Shown: piece after piece, positions 7,534 through 15,729 of the stretch
Layout: the number at the start of each line of letters is the position of its first letter
How positions within the stretch are numbered: position 1 is the first letter of the stretch
Assembly: GCA_934589065.1 (NCBI GenBank)
Contig: CAKTNN010000007.1
Coordinates: forward strand, 10,989 to 74,988
Reading direction: 5' to 3'
From: an uncultured Oscillospiraceae bacterium
GTDB taxonomy: Bacteria > Bacillota > Clostridia > Oscillospirales > Oscillospiraceae
Length of the DNA stretch: 64,000 nt
Program-made: the position numbers and the translations under genes
The notes under the pieces: model-generated
Databases searched by the model: none
The model's input: the letters and a program-made list of their open reading frames with translations, nothing else
Told to the model about the DNA's origin: nothing

Positions 7534-9405
7534 ATGGCCTATTTTGCAGGCAGCTGTGAAGTTGCCGTCATCGGTGCGGGCCACGCCGGAATCGAGGCCG
7601 CCTTGGCCTCCGCCCGGCTGGGACTGCACACCATTCTCTTTACCATTAACCTGGATGCCGTGGGCAATATGCCCTGCAACCCTGCCATCGGTGGAACGGG
7701 CAAAGGGCACCTGGTGCGGGAGCTGGATGCCCTGGGGGGCGAAATGGGCGTAGCCGCCGACCACAGCTGCATCCAGTACCGGATGCTGAACCGGGGCAAG
7801 GGCCCTGCGGTGCACTCCCTCCGGGCCCAGGCCGACCGGCGGCGCTACCAGGAATATATGAAGCACACCCTGGAATTGCAGGAAAATCTGGAACTCAAGC
7901 AGGCCCAGATTGTGGATATTCTTACGGAAGAAAACTGCGTTTCCGGTCTGCGCACCAACCTGGGGGCGGAATACAGGGCAAAGGCCGTGATCATTGCCAC
8001 GGGAACGTACTTGGATTCCACGGTGATCATCGGCTCTACGGTGCTCTCCTCCGGCCCGGATGGGATGCACCCCAGCATCGGGCTTTCCGACAGTCTGCGT
8101 TCCCTGGGGCTGAATCTGCGCCGGTTTAAAACCGGTACGCCGCCCCGGGTGAACCGCCGGAGCATCGATTTTTCCAAAATGGAGGTGCAGCCGGGCGACG
8201 AGGCCATAGAGCCCTTCTCCTTCCGCACCGCCGGGAAGATCAACAATTCCGCCGTGTGCTACCTGACCTACACAAACGAGGAAACCCACCGGATCATCCG
8301 GGAAAACCTGAGCCGCAGCCCCATGTACGATGGCACTATCTCCGGTGTTGGCCCGCGCTACTGCCCCAGCATTGAAACCAAAATCGTCCGTTTCCCGGAT
8401 AAGAGCCGCCACCAGCTTTTTGTCGAGCCCTGCGGCCTGAACACCGAGGAAATGTATATTCAGGGCTTCTCCTCCAGTATGCCGGAGGATGTGCAGATTG
8501 AGATGCTCCATACCGTTTCCGGCCTGGAGCACGCAGAAATCATGCGCCCAGCCTACGCCATTGAATATGAGTGCGTAGACCCTACCTCTTTGAAGCCCAC
8601 TCTGGAAACCAAAACGCTTTCCGGGCTTTACGGCGCGGGGCAGTTTAACGGTACCTCCGGCTATGAAGAGGCCGCCGTGCAGGGTCTGGTCGCAGGAATC
8701 AACGCCGCCCTGAAAATCAAAGGAGAGCCCCCCATGATCCTCACCCGGGACACCAGCTACATCGGAACGCTCATTGACGATCTGGTGACCAAGGGCACCC
8801 AAGAGCCCTACCGCATTATGACCAGCCGCTCGGAATACCGGCTGCTGCACCGGCAGGACAATGCCGACCAGCGGCTCACCGCCATCGGGGCAAGAGTCGG
8901 CCTGGTTTCCCAGGAGCAGCTGAACGCGGTGGAGGAAAAATATGCCCTCGTTCGCCGGGAGATTGCCCGACTGGAAGGCAGCGGCATTCCCGGAAGCGAA
9001 AGTCTAAACCGGATGCTTACCGCGAGGGATACCGCGCCTGTGGAAAATTCCGCCCGTCTTGCAGACCTTCTGCGCCGCCCCCAGGTCAGCTATGAAGACC
9101 TGGCGTCCTTTGATCAGGAGCGCCCGGAGCTGCCCCGGGCCGTAACGGAAGAAGTGGAAATCCAGCTGAAATACGCAGGATATCTGGCCCGGCAGGAAAA
9201 GCAGGTGGAGGAATTCAAGAAAGAGGAATCCCGCCTGCTGCCGGAAAACCTGGACTACGAAGCCATCTCCGGCCTGCGGCTGGAGGCCCGGCAAAAGCTA
9301 TCGGAGATCCGCCCCCTCTCCCTGGGGCAGGCAGGCCGGATTTCCGGCGTCAGCCCGGCAGATATCGCCGTGCTGATGATCTATCTGGAGCAGAACCGGC
9401 TGTAA
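7534..9405 (+). CDS. mnmG: tRNA uridine-5-carboxymethylaminomethyl(34) synthesis protein, FAD-binding subunit
   Basis: With MnmE it installs the cmnm5 group on wobble U34 using FAD and methylene-THF. 623 residues, full length. The FAD-binding motif [14 protein letters not shown] is at about 12-25, [20 protein letters not shown] follows near 45-64, and [17 protein letters not shown] sits in the C-terminal half. The C-terminal helical domain (about 540-623) that contacts tRNA and MnmE is present. mnmE, mnmG's partner gene, is not in this window. The gene begins immediately after trmB. Confidence 0.96.
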   Translation: MAYFAGSCEVAVIGAGHAGIEAALASARLGLHTILFTINLDAVGNMPCNPAIGGTGKGHLVRELDALGGEMGVAADHSCIQYRMLNRGKGPAVHSLRAQADRRRYQEYMKHTLELQENLELKQAQIVDILTEENCVSGLRTNLGAEYRAKAVIIATGTYLDSTVIIGSTVLSSGPDGMHPSIGLSDSLRSLGLNLRRFKTGTPPRVNRRSIDFSKMEVQPGDEAIEPFSFRTAGKINNSAVCYLTYTNEETHRIIRENLSRSPMYDGTISGVGPRYCPSIETKIVRFPDKSRHQLFVEPCGLNTEEMYIQGFSSSMPEDVQIEMLHTVSGLEHAEIMRPAYAIEYECVDPTSLKPTLETKTLSGLYGAGQFNGTSGYEEAAVQGLVAGINAALKIKGEPPMILTRDTSYIGTLIDDLVTKGTQEPYRIMTSRSEYRLLHRQDNADQRLTAIGARVGLVSQEQLNAVEEKYALVRREIARLEGSGIPGSESLNRMLTARDTAPVENSARLADLLRRPQVSYEDLASFDQERPELPRAVTEEVEIQLKYAGYLARQEKQVEEFKKEESRLLPENLDYEAISGLRLEARQKLSEIRPLSLGQAGRISGVSPADIAVLMIYLEQNRL

Positions 9406-9468
9406 AAAACGTCACCTCTTTGGGGCGTCCTGCATATCCTGATAAGAGTATGATCAGGAGGTGCCAGT

Positions 9469-10401
9469 ATGCCCATTGTCAAAACGGATGTTCCCATGAC
9501 CTACGGCCTGATGCAGCAGACGATTGCCGAACTTTCCGCCGCTTACCCGATTTTAGGCAGCAGAAGCCTGACCGTCACTGCCTTCGGTCGGGAGGTAATG
9601 GCCCTGAACCTGGGCTCAGGGGGGCGAACGGTGCTCTTTTCCGCCGCCCACCACGCCAACGAATGGATCACCGCCACGGTGCTGCTGAAATTTGCCGAAG
9701 AGCTTGCCAAGGCCATTACGGAGGGCGGCACGCTTTTCGGCATTCCCAGCAGGCTCTTTGAATACAACTGCCAGATTTTTCTGGTTCCCATGGTAGACCC
9801 GGACGGGGTGGACCTGGTTACCGGGGCAATTTCAAAAGGAAGCCTGCAATGGGAGCATGCCGCCGCTTTGGCAGACAACTACCCAGGCATCCCCTTCCCC
9901 GATGGGTGGAAGGCCAACCTTTTGGGGGTAGACCTGAATTTGCAGTACCCCGCCGGTTGGCTTCAAGCCAGGGAGATTAAATTTTCCCAGGGCTATACCC
10001 GCCCCGGCCCCAGGGACTATGTGGGCCGGGCTCCCCTGACCCAGCGGGAGAGCATCGCCATGGCGGAATTCACCCGCTATCTGGACCCAAGCCTGATTCT
10101 TTCCTTCCATACCCAGGGAGAAACCATCTACTGGAAGTATGATGACATTGAAGTGCCCGGGGCTAAGGAACTGGGGGAAGAATTTGCCCGTTTGTCCGGC
10201 TACGCTCTGGAAACCACCCCCTATGAATCCGGCTTTGCCGGCTACAAGGACTGGTTTATCAAAACCTTTCGCCGTCCCGGCTACACCGTTGAGGCCGGTT
10301 CCGGCGTAAATCCCCTGCCTTTAAGCCAGTTTGATTCCATCTACAATGCCTGCCTGGGCATTCTCACCACCGCCGCCCTGGGGCTGCCCGGAGGCGTATA
10401 A
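9469..10401 (+). CDS. M14 family zinc carboxypeptidase (gamma-D-glutamyl-meso-DAP peptidase type)
   Basis: Predicted zinc carboxypeptidase, 310 residues, with no signal peptide. Zinc ligands are visible in AAHHANEWIT (H62 and E65, the HxxE pair) and SFHTQGE (H214). The general base is in VEAGSG (E275). The short form without a prepropeptide and the HHANEW motif resemble peptidases that cleave gamma-D-Glu-mDAP bonds in peptidoglycan peptides, consistent with the DAP pathway in this window, but the exact substrate is inference. A GGAGG lies 7 bases before the ATG. It is followed 24 bases later by a C69 dipeptidase, suggesting joint work on cell-wall or other peptides. Confidence 0.85.
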   Translation: MPIVKTDVPMTYGLMQQTIAELSAAYPILGSRSLTVTAFGREVMALNLGSGGRTVLFSAAHHANEWITATVLLKFAEELAKAITEGGTLFGIPSRLFEYNCQIFLVPMVDPDGVDLVTGAISKGSLQWEHAAALADNYPGIPFPDGWKANLLGVDLNLQYPAGWLQAREIKFSQGYTRPGPRDYVGRAPLTQRESIAMAEFTRYLDPSLILSFHTQGETIYWKYDDIEVPGAKELGEEFARLSGYALETTPYESGFAGYKDWFIKTFRRPGYTVEAGSGVNPLPLSQFDSIYNACLGILTTAALGLPGGV

Positions 10402-10425
10402 ATACAATACAAAGGAGAAACCACC

Positions 10426-11868
10426 ATGCCCTGTACGACCATTCTTGTAGGCCGGGCCGCCAGCTGCGACGGCTCCACCGTCATCGCCCGGAACGACGAT
10501 GCAGGCTCCTTCCACTACACCGCGAAAAAAGTGCAGATCATCCCCGCCCGGAAAGAACCCGCCACATACAAAAGCGTTCTTTCCCATGCAGAAATTCCCC
10601 TGCCCGGGGATGCTTTGGCCCACACCGCCGCCCCCAACGCCCTGGAAGGAGAGGGGATCTGGGCTGCCAGCGGCATTAACGAAGCCAATGTTTCCATGAC
10701 CGCCACGGAAACCATCACCTCCAACCCCAGGGTGCTGGGAGCAGACCCCCTGGTAAAAAGCGGCATCGGGGAAGAAGACCTGGTAATGCTGGTGCTGCCC
10801 TACATCCGCTCCGCCCGGGAGGGCGTAGAGCGTCTGGGCACGCTGCTGGAAACCTACGGAACCTACGAAATGAACGGCATTGCCTTCCAGGATGAGCAGG
10901 AAATCTGGTTCCTGGAAACCATCGGCGGTCACCACTGGATGGCCCGGAAGGTGCCGGATGACGGCGTGGTGGTCATGCCCAATCAGCTGGGAATCGACCG
11001 GCTGGATTTTAAGGACAGTGCAGGAAGGGAAAACCTCTTTTCCAAGGATCTACCCCAGTTTGTGGAAAAACACCACCTGGATCTGACCATGGAAGGGCCC
11101 TTTGACCCCCGGGCAGCCTTTGGCTCACACGAGGATTCTGACCATGTGTACAATACCCCCCGGGCCTGGTTCATGCTGCGCTATCTGCTGCCCCACAGCT
11201 TCCAGTGGGACGGACTTGATGCCGACTATCGCCCCACGGATGACGATTTGCCATGGTGTGTCCGTCCCGAGCGGAAGGTCACCATTGAGGATGTAAAATA
11301 CCTGCTGTCGTCCCACTATCAGGGCACCCCCTACGATCCCTATGCCACCTACGGCGACAGCAAAATGCGGGGCGCCTACCGCTCCATCGGCATCAACCGG
11401 ACGGATTTGCTGTCCATCAACCAGCTGCGCCCCGGTATGCGGGCGGACTGTGCCGCCGTGCAGTGGATCAGCTTCGGCTCCAATGCCTTCAATGTCAGCC
11501 TGCCCATGTATTCCCGTGTGCCGGAGGTGCCGGAATACCTCTCCAATACCGGTGCTCATGCCACCACCGACAGCTTTTACTGGGTCAGCCGCATGATCGC
11601 CGCCATGGCAGACGCCTCCTATAAAACCTGCCTTGCCCACATTGAGCGCTATCAGCTTGCCGCCGCCTCCAAGGCCCACGAAATTCTGAACCGGTACGAT
11701 CACTTGCTTCTTGCCCAGGCGGACGAGGAAAAACGCATACAGCTCCGGCTCAGCGCCAATCAGGAGCTATCCGACATGATTCAGGAGCTCTCCCAGGATA
11801 CCCTGGATAAGGTGCTCTTTGAGCGCAGCAACGGCATGAAGAATGCCTACGCAAGAGCAGACGCATAA
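10426..11868 (+). CDS. C69 family dipeptidase (PepD-like Ntn-hydrolase)
   Basis: Cytosolic dipeptidase of the N-terminal nucleophile class, 480 residues. The start MPCTTILVGRAASCDGST places the conserved Cys at position 3, as in family C69, followed by VIARNDDAG. The long insert and the C-terminal part with NQELSDMIQ are in keeping with the family. An AAGGAG site precedes the ATG. It sits between an M14 peptidase and a HAD phosphatase, all on the plus strand with short gaps, so a shared transcript is likely. Whether it self-processes before Cys3 cannot be seen. Confidence 0.88.
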   Translation: MPCTTILVGRAASCDGSTVIARNDDAGSFHYTAKKVQIIPARKEPATYKSVLSHAEIPLPGDALAHTAAPNALEGEGIWAASGINEANVSMTATETITSNPRVLGADPLVKSGIGEEDLVMLVLPYIRSAREGVERLGTLLETYGTYEMNGIAFQDEQEIWFLETIGGHHWMARKVPDDGVVVMPNQLGIDRLDFKDSAGRENLFSKDLPQFVEKHHLDLTMEGPFDPRAAFGSHEDSDHVYNTPRAWFMLRYLLPHSFQWDGLDADYRPTDDDLPWCVRPERKVTIEDVKYLLSSHYQGTPYDPYATYGDSKMRGAYRSIGINRTDLLSINQLRPGMRADCAAVQWISFGSNAFNVSLPMYSRVPEVPEYLSNTGAHATTDSFYWVSRMIAAMADASYKTCLAHIERYQLAAASKAHEILNRYDHLLLAQADEEKRIQLRLSANQELSDMIQELSQDTLDKVLFERSNGMKNAYARADA

Positions 11869-11894
11869 CGAAATCACCACAGAAAGGAACCGAA

Positions 11895-12677
11895 ATGGTA
11901 GTATTTTTTGACATAGACGGCACAATCGTAGATGAGGAAACCCAGGCAATCCCCGCTTCCACCATTGCCGCCGTAACGGAAATGCGGAAACGGGGGCACA
12001 TCCCGGTGGTCAACACCGGCAGGCCCTTCTCCCACATCGATGCCAGAGTGCGGGCCATGGATTTTGCTGCCTGGGTCTGCGGATGCGGAATGGAAATCCG
12101 GCTGGATGACCGTTGGCTCGCCCACAGTGCCCCGGAGGAAAGCCTGTGCCACTACGTCAGCGCCCAGGCCCGGCGGTTTCACGTCCGGCCTCTGTACGAA
12201 GACGACGACGGCTCCCTCATCTATGACCCCCAGCTTTGCGGGAATCCCAGCCAAACGCTGGAAATGACCCGGATGCTCCAGAAGGGATTCCCCCTTTGCA
12301 GCATCGAGGCCCACCCCACCTTTCTGAAATTCGTCACCTGGGATGGCGACCCTGCCGGAACGCCTCTGTTCCACCAGGCCATGGCCCCTTACTTTGAAAT
12401 CATCCACCGGGGCTCCGGCGGCTTTACGGAGTATGTCCTGAAAGGCCACTCCAAAGCCAAAGGGATGCAGACTCTTCTGGACCACCTGGGTGTTTCCCGG
12501 GAGGATACCATGGCAATCGGCGACAGCACCAACGACCTGCCCATGTTCTCCGTAGCCGCCCACACCGTATGCCTGGGCGAGGGTATGGAGGAGCTCAAGG
12601 CCAAAGCGGAATACATCACCGCCCCCGTAATGAAGGACGGCATTGCCAAGGCTCTTTCCCATTTTGGTCTGATTTAA
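11895..12677 (+). CDS. Cof-type HAD-IIB phosphatase
   Basis: Haloacid-dehalogenase superfamily hydrolase, 260 residues. Motif I is FFDIDGTIVD (nucleophile D6, acid D8), motif II VNTGRP (about 40), and motif IV GDSTNDLPMF (209-218), with a C2B-type cap between them. These enzymes dephosphorylate small sugar phosphates or flavin/PLP-type metabolites; the substrate cannot be told from sequence. It starts 26 bases after the C69 dipeptidase behind an AGAAAGGA ribosome site. Confidence 0.88.
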   Translation: MVVFFDIDGTIVDEETQAIPASTIAAVTEMRKRGHIPVVNTGRPFSHIDARVRAMDFAAWVCGCGMEIRLDDRWLAHSAPEESLCHYVSAQARRFHVRPLYEDDDGSLIYDPQLCGNPSQTLEMTRMLQKGFPLCSIEAHPTFLKFVTWDGDPAGTPLFHQAMAPYFEIIHRGSGGFTEYVLKGHSKAKGMQTLLDHLGVSREDTMAIGDSTNDLPMFSVAAHTVCLGEGMEELKAKAEYITAPVMKDGIAKALSHFGLI

Positions 12678-12691
12678 AATGCGGTAAGGAA

Positions 12692-12853
12692 AACCTTCCG
12701 GAAGACTTTCGGGAAACGGTAATTCCCGGCGGCTGTCACGCTTATTTTGGAATGTACGGCCCGCAAAAAGGGGACGGAACGCCAAGCATTTCCAATACCC
12801 GGCAGATTCAGCAAACCGCCCAGGCAGCCCTCGCGCTCATGGGCGCACGATAA
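12692..12853 (+). pseudogene. 3' remnant of an alpha/beta hydrolase
   Basis: An open stretch of about 53 codons ends at the TAA at 12851. Its translation includes VIPGGCHAYFGMYGPQKGDG and TRQIQQTAQAALALM. This matches the end of small alpha/beta hydrolases in which the catalytic His sits in a GGNHAQFGxYGxQxGDG-like context and is followed by a final helix. No upstream nucleophile region or start codon exists; the sequence directly ahead is the end of the HAD gene. It is best read as the leftover tail of a deleted gene rather than a small protein. Confidence 0.6.
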
Positions 12854-12886
12854 AAAAGCGGCAGGAGACTGCCGCTTTTTTATGAA
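12852..12886 (+). terminator. Intrinsic terminator (usable from both sides)
   Basis: AAAAAAGCGGCAG/CTGCCGCTTTTTT, a 13-bp perfect stem with a GAGA loop, lies between the plus-strand peptidase/HAD block and the minus-strand CCA-adding enzyme gene that ends at 12940. Confidence 0.85.
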
Positions 12887-12939
12887 GAAATGAAGAAATT
12901 TATTGTGCCCCTCAACCGCTCTGCATCATTCCGGCACGT

Positions 12940-14280
12940 TTATTTCAGCTTTCTCAGGTATACCGCCGTCTGCTTCAGGGCCTCCTCCTTGGGAATCCCC
13001 GCCAGGCGGAGCTTGTGGGCAAAGGCCAGAGCCTGAGAAAACCGACTGTCCGGGACAAAGCCCATCTGGGCCAAGTCCCTGCCCATAACATAGGGCTTTG
13101 CCATCGTTTCCCGGTAGCTTTCCAGCCGGGCCCGGAGAAAGGCGGCCTCCTCGCCGTAGGGTTTCCCCTGCCCCATCCGGTCGGCGTTTGCCAGCAAAAT
13201 CAAATCCTCCGGGCAGACGCTTTCGTCAAACAGCTTGTTGGTGCTCTTTATCCCGGCATTGCTCCCTGCCAGGGCATTGGGCCGCATGTGCAGACGCACC
13301 ATGTTTTCCACATACTTTTTTTCCTCTTTGGGTGCACCCAGCCGTTCCAGGAACGTCGCCGCAAGGGGAACCCCCGCCTCCTCATGACCGATGGAGCGGA
13401 TCCGGGCTCCCTCCACCCTGGTGGTTTCCGGTTTTCCAAAATCATGGCACAGGGCCGCCATCCGTAACCACTCGGGCTTTTGGGCAGCGTCCCGCAGCCT
13501 GGCCGCCCCGTCCAGCACCCCCATGGTGTGATTCCACACATCTCCCTCCGGGTGATGCACCGGGTCCTGCGGCACACCAATCAGCGCCTGCACCTCCGGA
13601 AACCAGATTTGCAGCTGCTCCTCATGACGCAGCACCTCAAAAAATATGGAAGGCCGCTCTGCTTTTCCCAGGGCCTTGCAAACTTCTCCCAGCACCCGCT
13701 CCCTGGGAAGAGCGGACAAATCCATGGTCTTGCACAGCGCCACCGTCTCCTCCGCCACCCGGAAGCCAAACCGGGCGGCAAACTGAGCCCCCCGGAGCAC
13801 CCGCAGGGGATCTTCCGGGAAGCTATCCCCGCACACGTGGCGCAGCACCCCCGCCTCCAGGTCCCGTCTTCCGCCAAAGGGATCTTCAATTTCCCCGGTG
13901 AGTACATCCTCCATCAGGGCATTCACCGTAAAGTCCCGCCGCCGGGCCGCCTTTTCTATCCCCAAATAGGGGTCGGTATCCACGGAAAAATCCCGGTGTC
14001 CCCGGCCCGTGGCCTGCTCCCGCCGGGGCAGGGCAATATCCAAATCGCAGTGCTTCAGGCCGTAAACCCCAAAAGCCTTGCCCATTTGGGTGGGTTCGCC
14101 CAGGGCAGCAAGCAGCTCCTCCAACTTTTTTGCCGGGATGCCGTGTACCTCTACATCCACATCCTTGCTTTCCGTACCCCGGAGCTTATCCCGGACGCAG
14201 CCCCCGACGAAAAAGGTTCGCCCTCCGGCTTTTGCCACCTGCTCCGCCAGAGCGTGGGCAAGCAGAACACTATCGGTCAT
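12940..14280 (-). CDS. cca: CCA-adding tRNA nucleotidyltransferase with C-terminal HD domain
   Basis: Class-II nucleotidyltransferase, 446 residues. The head domain has FFVGGCVRDKLRG (about 23-35) and SKDVDVEVHG with the catalytic Asp pair. RRDFTVNALMED (about 113-124) and PLRVLRGAQFAARFGF follow. The second half holds an HD phosphohydrolase domain (HHPEGDVWNHTM, ALCHDFGKPETT), the arrangement of many clostridial CCA-adding or poly(A)-polymerase-like enzymes. The tRNA genes seen here already encode CCA, so it probably repairs 3' ends; the exact nucleotide preference is not decidable by eye. Confidence 0.88.
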   Translation of the reverse strand: MTDSVLLAHALAEQVAKAGGRTFFVGGCVRDKLRGTESKDVDVEVHGIPAKKLEELLAALGEPTQMGKAFGVYGLKHCDLDIALPRREQATGRGHRDFSVDTDPYLGIEKAARRRDFTVNALMEDVLTGEIEDPFGGRRDLEAGVLRHVCGDSFPEDPLRVLRGAQFAARFGFRVAEETVALCKTMDLSALPRERVLGEVCKALGKAERPSIFFEVLRHEEQLQIWFPEVQALIGVPQDPVHHPEGDVWNHTMGVLDGAARLRDAAQKPEWLRMAALCHDFGKPETTRVEGARIRSIGHEEAGVPLAATFLERLGAPKEEKKYVENMVRLHMRPNALAGSNAGIKSTNKLFDESVCPEDLILLANADRMGQGKPYGEEAAFLRARLESYRETMAKPYVMGRDLAQMGFVPDSRFSQALAFAHKLRLAGIPKEEALKQTAVYLRKLK

Positions 14281-14366
14281 GCTTTCACCTGCTTTTCCTT
14301 TGTGTTTTCCTTATCTTACACGGATTTTTCCCCGGCGTCAATTCCGGGATTCCTCCGTTATATGGC

Positions 14367-14416
14367 AAAACACCGCAGATTGGCCCCCGCGCAAGGGGCT
14401 ATCTGCGGTGTTTTTT
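14367..14416. terminator. Bidirectional intrinsic terminator
   Basis: AAAACACCGCAGAT/ATCTGCGGTGTTTT with an inner GGCCCC/GGGGC stem and T tracts on both strands. On the minus strand it would end a transcript coming from the small ORF at 14515. Confidence 0.75.
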
Positions 14417-14514
14417 CCGTTTTATCATTGGTGTACCACGCCTGAGAATGACGCAGGCAGGGCGTGTGTGGGCTGCGCTGCAACAGCGCGGCGCCTTGCC
14501 CTCCCTGCACGGCA

Positions 14515-14649
14515 TTATTCCTTTTTCCCGAAGTGCAGCTCCCGAATGCCCTCTACCTCGTCGCAGACCTTTTTCAGGCTGCACACGTTGCAGTCCGTCA
14601 TGGGAGCGGTCATGGCATGGTCGATGGCTCTGGTCACATCCTGGCACAT
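14515..14649 (-). CDS. Small Cys-containing protein (44 codons), unrecognised
   Basis: A short minus-strand frame reads MCQDVTRAIDHAMTAPMTDC and then NVCSLKKVCDEVEGIREL, ending HFGKKE. It has a CxxCx4C cluster, acidic/basic helix-like composition and codon use like its neighbours, so it looks coding although no family comes to mind. The start is uncertain: ATG at 14649 or GTG at 14655, neither with a well-spaced ribosome site (GGGGGAG is about 20 bases upstream), and the frame stays open another 28 codons without ATG. It may be a small iron-sulfur or zinc peptide, or the 3' part of a longer gene whose start has decayed. Confidence 0.5.
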   Translation of the reverse strand: MCQDVTRAIDHAMTAPMTDCNVCSLKKVCDEVEGIRELHFGKKE

Positions 14650-14940
14650 TTTCACCGTCTCGGCAAGCTTTTCTCCCCCTTCGCTTCTTCCTTTCCACTG
14701 CGGAACGGAGTCTTTTCTTATTCTATCACACGGATAAGCGCCTTATCATTCGTTTTTATTCACAAATTGTTCACGTTTTCGGCATAATAAAATCGATATT
14801 TTTGGTGCTATTGCTCATAATTGAGGGATTCTCCGCTGCCGCCCCTGCATTATTGCACTTTTTAAAAATCAGCGGAAGGAAAAGCGGTTCTTTTTGTGGG
14901 TTTTCCACTATTTTTGGGCATTTGGCAGCGTGGTGTGCAA

Positions 14941-14969
14941 TTGACATTTCTATACCCATCGTGTATAGT
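14941..14969 (+). promoter_or_regulatory. Sigma-A promoter of hypB operon
   Basis: Perfect TTGACA (14941-14946), a 17-base spacer and TATAGT (14964-14969), 66 bases ahead of hypB. The 290 bases upstream are AT-rich and hold no convincing gene, only the palindrome GATAAG-CGC-CTTATC at 14733-14747. Confidence 0.85.
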
Positions 14970-15034
14970 TATGAGTGAAAGAGGGGGTATTCCACCGTTT
15001 TACGGAGGAATGCGATGCAATTAAGGAGGATTTC

Positions 15035-15706
15035 ATGGATTCGTACCGCGTAATTGAGGTAAAGCAAAGCGTCTTTGCCGACAACAATAAAGATGCAGAC
15101 AAGCTGCGCCAGGAGCTGAAGGCGCAGGGCACTTTTCTTGTGAATTTGATGTCTTCTCCCGGCTCCGGGAAAACCACCACCCTGACAAAGCTTCTGGCTG
15201 CCCTGCCGAAGGATGTAAAAACCGGCATTATGGAGGCAGACATTGATTCCGATGTGGATGCCGGAACCATCGCCGCCACCGGGACCAAGGTGATTCAGCT
15301 CCATACCGGCGGCATGTGCCACCTGGATGCCGACATGACAAGGCAGGGTGTGCGCCAGCTGGGCACAGACGGCCTGGATCTGGTGATTCTGGAAAACGTG
15401 GGCAATCTGGTTTGCCCCGCCGAATTCGATACCGGCGCCGCACTGAATATGATGATTCTGTCCGTACCGGAAGGGCACGACAAGCCCCTCAAGTATCCCC
15501 TGGTGTTCCAGGTGTGCGATGCCATGATCGTCAACAAAATCGATGTGCTGCCCTACTTCGACTTTGACATGGAAAAGGTTACGGAGTACGCCAGAATGCG
15601 CAACCCCAATATCCGCATTTTCCCCATCAGTGCCAAAACCGGCGAAGGGGTGCAGGCCCTTGCCGACTGGCTTGCCGAAAAAGTCCATAACTGGAAACAG
15701 GATTAA
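15035..15706 (+). CDS. hypB: Hydrogenase/nickel-enzyme maturation GTPase HypB
   Basis: GTPase that delivers Ni to [NiFe]-hydrogenase or related Ni enzymes together with HypA. 223 residues from the ATG at 15035, which follows AAGGAGG at ideal spacing; an in-frame ATG 20 codons upstream lacks family similarity. Visible parts are the P-loop SSPGSGKTT (40-48), EADIDSDVDA (about 72-81), the metal-site segment GGMCHLDADM (about 96-105) with Cys and His, and VNKIDVLP. The His-rich N-terminal nickel store of some HypB is absent. It lies 23 bases before the flavoprotein gene and shares its operon with hypA. Confidence 0.93.
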   Translation: MDSYRVIEVKQSVFADNNKDADKLRQELKAQGTFLVNLMSSPGSGKTTTLTKLLAALPKDVKTGIMEADIDSDVDAGTIAATGTKVIQLHTGGMCHLDADMTRQGVRQLGTDGLDLVILENVGNLVCPAEFDTGAALNMMILSVPEGHDKPLKYPLVFQVCDAMIVNKIDVLPYFDFDMEKVTEYARMRNPNIRIFPISAKTGEGVQALADWLAEKVHNWKQD

Positions 15707-15729
15707 TAGAAAGGAACAGGAAGAACTTC

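Noticed and set aside
6697..8850. A 717-codon minus-strand frame
   Set aside because: Covers trmB and mnmG in antisense and contains no recognisable domain; both plus-strand genes are certain.
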